This document shows positions 61,236 to 64,000 of a stretch of 64,000 bases of DNA, piece by piece (positions within the stretch are counted from its first letter, which is position 1; each line of letters opens with the position of its first letter). Both the position numbers and the translations under genes were made by a program. Under the pieces are notes generated by a model. That model did not search any database. It had not been told where the DNA came from and was given only the letters and a program-made list of their open reading frames with translations. Where the stretch lies: NCBI RefSeq assembly GCF_009176305.1, contig NZ_BLAJ01000002.1, positions 930,001 to 994,000 of the forward strand, written 5' to 3'. This DNA is from Martinezella dioscoreae (GTDB lineage Bacteria > Pseudomonadota > Alphaproteobacteria > Rhizobiales > Rhizobiaceae).

Positions 61236-62195
61236 ATGTCGTATCTGACGCGCCGGCTGATGACATTCCCGCTGATCATGCTGGGCGTGTCCATCTTCGT
61301 CTTCGTCGCCATCCGGCTGGTGCCGGGCGATGCGATCACGGCGATGCTCGGAACCAATGCGGGCCTGCTGACGCCGGAACAGCGGCAGGCCCTTGCTGCC
61401 TATTTTGGCATCGACCAGTCCTGGCCGATCCAGTACTGGCATTGGCTGCTCGGTGTATTCCAAGGCAATCTCGGCATATCCGTCACCTACGGAAAACCGG
61501 TGCTCGACATCATCCTGGAGCGCTTTCCGCTGACGCTCGAGCTTGCTTTGCTTTCCATGGTGATCGCGCTTGCCATCGGCCTGCCGGCGGGCGTCTTTGC
61601 CGCCACCCGCAATGAAAAACTGTCCGATCTTGCCGTGCGCATCGTCGCCATGGTCGGGCAGTCCACGCCGAACTTCGTTCTCGGGCTGCTGCTGATCTAT
61701 GCCTTGTCGGCGGGATTTGGCGTGTTGCCGACTATGGGCGCCTTCACACCCCTTTGGGAGAATCCGCTCGAAAATCTCGGCCAGATGATCCTGCCCGCGC
61801 TGACGCTCGGTTTTGCTTTCGCCGCGTCGGTGACGCGCGTGGTGCGCTCGGCGATGCTCGATGTCCTGAGCGATGATTATGTCCGCACCGCCCGCAGCCG
61901 TGGCGTGCCGGCGCGCGGCGTCATCTGGCGGCATGCTCTGCCGAATGCATTGATCCCGGTGGTGACCCTGAGCGGCGTCGAATTTGGCTATCTGCTTGGT
62001 GGTGCTGTCCTGGTCGAGCAGATCTATGCCCTGCCCGGGCTGGGGCGCATGGTGCTCGATGCCATCCTGCAGCGTGACTATGCGCTGGTGCAGGGAAGCG
62101 TGCTGTTCATTGCCTTCAACTTCATGATCGTCAATCTGCTTGTCGATCTCGCCTATGTCGCGCTCGATCCGCGTGTTCGGCTAGGAGAAGGCTGA
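61236..62195 (+). CDS. ABC transporter permease, DppB type, of the MurNAc cluster
   Basis: 319-residue inner-membrane permease: FPLIMLGVSIFVFVAIRLVPGDA, the extracytoplasmic loop with QYWHWLLGVFQGNLGISVTYG, and the coupling loop YVRTARSRGVPARGVIWRHALPNALIPV. The end VDLAYVALDPRVRLGEG is typical. It shares one base of overlap with the next permease (stop and ATG at 62195). The 129-bp gap before it carries the palindromic element. Confidence 0.93.
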   Translation: MSYLTRRLMTFPLIMLGVSIFVFVAIRLVPGDAITAMLGTNAGLLTPEQRQALAAYFGIDQSWPIQYWHWLLGVFQGNLGISVTYGKPVLDIILERFPLTLELALLSMVIALAIGLPAGVFAATRNEKLSDLAVRIVAMVGQSTPNFVLGLLLIYALSAGFGVLPTMGAFTPLWENPLENLGQMILPALTLGFAFAASVTRVVRSAMLDVLSDDYVRTARSRGVPARGVIWRHALPNALIPVVTLSGVEFGYLLGGAVLVEQIYALPGLGRMVLDAILQRDYALVQGSVLFIAFNFMIVNLLVDLAYVALDPRVRLGEG

Positions 62196-63034
62196 TGCGG
62201 ATCATCGGAGCCATCTTCGGACATATGAGCGGGCGGATCGGCGGCGTCATCGTCCTCATCTATATCTTGCTTGCCATCCTCGGCACGCTCGGGGTCACGC
62301 CGCACGATCCACTGACGCAGAATAGGATCGACAGGCTGCATCCGCCGAGCCTCACCTATTGGATGGGCACGGATCTCTTCGGCCGCGATGTCGCAAGTCG
62401 GTTAATGCACGGTATCGGCGAATCCTTCACCGTCGCCTTCTTTTCCGTCGCCGTTGCTACCCTGATCGGCACCGTGCTTGGCTTAACCGCCGCCTGGTCT
62501 GGCAAGCGCTGGGATGGCGTCATCATGCGTACCATGGATGTGCTTCTCGCTTTCCCTGCGATCCTGCTCGCGTTGCTCATCATCGCCATCGTTGGCCCCG
62601 GTACCTGGACAAGCGTTGCCGCAATCGCGATCGTCTATACGCCGATCTTCACCCGCGTCGTGCGCGGCCCGGCTCTTTCCTTGAAAGGACGCGATTTCGT
62701 CGATGCCGCCCGCACCTTCGGCAGCAGCCGTTCCTATATCCTGACGCGGCATCTTCTGCTCAATCTCGTCGCACCCTTGACCGTGCAGGTGACGCTGGCG
62801 CTTGCCTGGTCGCTGCTGACGGAAGCGGGCCTCAGCTTCCTCGGCCTGGGAACGCAGCCGCCGTCCTCTTCGCTTGGCCTGATGCTGAGCGACAGTCGCA
62901 ATCTTATGGAAACGGCGCCTTGGCTGCTGATCTTCCCTGGCGTGACCATCATGATCTCCATCCTCGGCTTCAATCTGCTCGGCGATGCCCTGCGCGATAT
63001 CCTTGATCCGAAGATGCGGAGGGCGACGGTATGA
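62195..63034 (+). CDS. ABC transporter permease, DppC type, of the MurNAc cluster
   Basis: 279-residue partner permease: WMGTDLFGRDVASRLMHGIGES, the coupling loop FVDAARTFGSSRSYILTRHLL, and LSFLGLGTQPPSSSLGLMLSDSR. About six membrane helices. It overlaps the ATPase gene by 4 bp. Confidence 0.93.
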   Translation: MRIIGAIFGHMSGRIGGVIVLIYILLAILGTLGVTPHDPLTQNRIDRLHPPSLTYWMGTDLFGRDVASRLMHGIGESFTVAFFSVAVATLIGTVLGLTAAWSGKRWDGVIMRTMDVLLAFPAILLALLIIAIVGPGTWTSVAAIAIVYTPIFTRVVRGPALSLKGRDFVDAARTFGSSRSYILTRHLLLNLVAPLTVQVTLALAWSLLTEAGLSFLGLGTQPPSSSLGLMLSDSRNLMETAPWLLIFPGVTIMISILGFNLLGDALRDILDPKMRRATV

Positions 63035-64000
63035 CACCGCTTCTTTCTGTCTCTGATCTCAGCGTCGGCTTCGGACGCAACCCCCAGACCAATCCCATCG
63101 TTCGCGGTGTCAGCTTCGATCTTGATGCCGGCGAGACGCTGGCAATCGTCGGCGAAAGCGGCTCGGGCAAGTCGGTCACCGCACTTTCGATCAATCGTCT
63201 CGTCGATTTCGGCGGTGGCCGCATCACCGGCGGCTCGATCCGCCTGAAACGTGCCGATAACAGCATCCTCGATCTGACCAAGGCGAGCGAAGCGGAACTG
63301 ACGAAGATCCGTGGTGCCGAAATCGGCATGATCTTCCAGGAGCCGATGACCTCCCTCAACCCCGTCCTGACCATAGGTACGCAGATCGAGGAATCCTTCC
63401 GGCTGCATCGCGGCCTGACGGGGAGTCAGGCGAAAGCGGCGGCCAGGGACGCCTTGGATCGCGTGCGCATTCCGGATGCCGCGCGGCGCTTGACCTATTG
63501 CCCGAACCAGCTTTCCGGCGGCATGCTCCAGCGCGTGATGATTGCAACCGCGCTTGCTTGCAATCCACGTCTTCTGATTGCTGACGAGCCGACGACGGCG
63601 CTCGATGTCACCGTACAGGCGCAGATCATGGCGCTCCTTGCCGAATTGAAACGCGAAACCGGCATGTCGATGATCTTCATCACGCATGATATCGGCCTCG
63701 TCGCCGGCATTGCCGACAAGGTGATGGTGATGCAGGCAGGCCAGGCGGTTGAGCAGGGCGAGCTTAATCAGATCCTCGATCATCCAACCCATCCCTATAC
63801 CCGCCATCTGCTGCATTCGGTTCCCCACTTTTCGTCCGGACAGGCGGCGCGCAGTGATTTCCATCGCAACGCGGCTGCTTCCAAGCCCGCACTGGAGGTG
63901 GAGGGGTTGACCGTCCGTTTTCCGGTCAAGGGCGGCCTCCTTCGGCGGTCGAGCGGCGCCGTTCATGCCGTCGAAGGCGTTGGTTTTGACCTGATGCCGG
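63031..64000 (+). CDS. Dual-domain peptide-type ABC ATPase, partial (runs off the window)
   Basis: 323 codons are present. The first ABC module is complete: Walker A GESGSGKSV, MIFQEPMTSLNPVLTIG (Q-loop), signature LSGGMLQRVMIATAL, Walker B LLIADEPTTALDVT, and the oligopeptide-type end HPYTRHLLHSVPHF. A second module begins near 63890 (PALEVEGLTVRFPVKGG), so it is a DppD-DppF fusion like the one at 28787-30469. It supplies energy for the importer of the MurNAc cluster. The 3' end is outside. Confidence 0.92.
   Translation, partial: MTPLLSVSDLSVGFGRNPQTNPIVRGVSFDLDAGETLAIVGESGSGKSVTALSINRLVDFGGGRITGGSIRLKRADNSILDLTKASEAELTKIRGAEIGMIFQEPMTSLNPVLTIGTQIEESFRLHRGLTGSQAKAAARDALDRVRIPDAARRLTYCPNQLSGGMLQRVMIATALACNPRLLIADEPTTALDVTVQAQIMALLAELKRETGMSMIFITHDIGLVAGIADKVMVMQAGQAVEQGELNQILDHPTHPYTRHLLHSVPHFSSGQAARSDFHRNAAASKPALEVEGLTVRFPVKGGLLRRSSGAVHAVEGVGFDLMP

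Noticed and set aside
1..64000. CRISPR arrays, tRNA or rRNA genes, insertion sequences, prophage genes.
   Set aside because: No regular repeats with spacers, no tRNA-like cloverleaf, no transposase or phage motif was seen in any frame.

Overview
The window reads as a GC-rich chromosome or chromid segment from the Rhizobiaceae, most likely Rhizobium. The reasons are the nasS/nasT-nrt-nirB nitrate operon, a RirA-type iron box, a PrsDE-like glycanase exporter, a RecX of rhizobial form, an L-arabinonate dehydratase of the R. leguminosarum type, and NrtR next to nadABC. It is gene-dense, with no rRNA, tRNA, insertion sequence, prophage or CRISPR array seen. The first gene (nirB) and the last (a dual peptide ABC ATPase) run off the ends.

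Layout. 1-6.0 kb, minus strand: nitrate assimilation (nasT, nasS, nrtA, nrtB, nrtD, nirB), with a sigma-54 promoter and an ANTAR-type leader RNA before nrtA. 6.1-13.5 kb, minus strand: siderophore uptake (siderophore-interacting reductase, fused FhuB-type permease, FhuD-type binding protein, TonB-dependent receptor, AraC regulator) with a TGA-N9-TCA iron box. 13.6-17.6 kb: an exported protein, HtpG and a second siderophore-interacting protein. 17.9-23.0 kb: a type I secretion pair, a GFA protein and an RTX/GH16 glycanase. 23.2-30.5 kb: a glycine-betaine-type binding protein, a small exported protein and a complete dipeptide-type ABC operon. 31-36.3 kb: an accessory, partly decayed stretch (IalB-like protein, FCD regulator, permease fragment, zinc dehydrogenase, broken SDR gene, FMN reductase, small hydrolase). 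36.4-41.8 kb: 1-Cys peroxiredoxin, LysR, two convergent aldo/keto reductases, RecX and a DUF922 protein. 41.8-47.9 kb: sugar-acid catabolism (RraA-like protein, L-arabinonate dehydratase, NitT/TauT-type ABC transporter) with a divergent GntR regulator. 48.0-52.4 kb: NrtR and nadABC. 52.4-54.1 kb: a VapBC pair and an odd SDR. 54.2-64.0 kb: an RpiR-controlled cell-wall amino-sugar cluster (MurA paralogue, BadF-type kinase, MurQ, peptide-type ABC importer), with a second toxin-antitoxin pair sitting inside it.

How the genes fit. NasS/NasT plausibly sense nitrate and release termination in the nrtA leader, so nitrogen control (sigma-54) and substrate control act in series on nrtABD-nirB. NrtR probably represses nadABC through two operator copies that cover the -35 and -10 boxes. 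The MurNAc cluster is the most interesting system: importer, kinase and etherase would form a phosphotransferase-independent route for salvaging MurNAc or muropeptides. Two nearly identical promoter/operator modules (GGAAT-N5-ATTCC, 8 bp upstream of a TTGAC box) sit before the MurA paralogue and before murQ. A second shared promoter motif (TATTTTTATAGACAAT-like) links the 25.4-kb peptide ABC operon with the FMN reductase at 34.9 kb and hints at a sulfur-scavenging regulon. All coordinates and motifs were read by eye; functional names rest on family knowledge, not on database searches.
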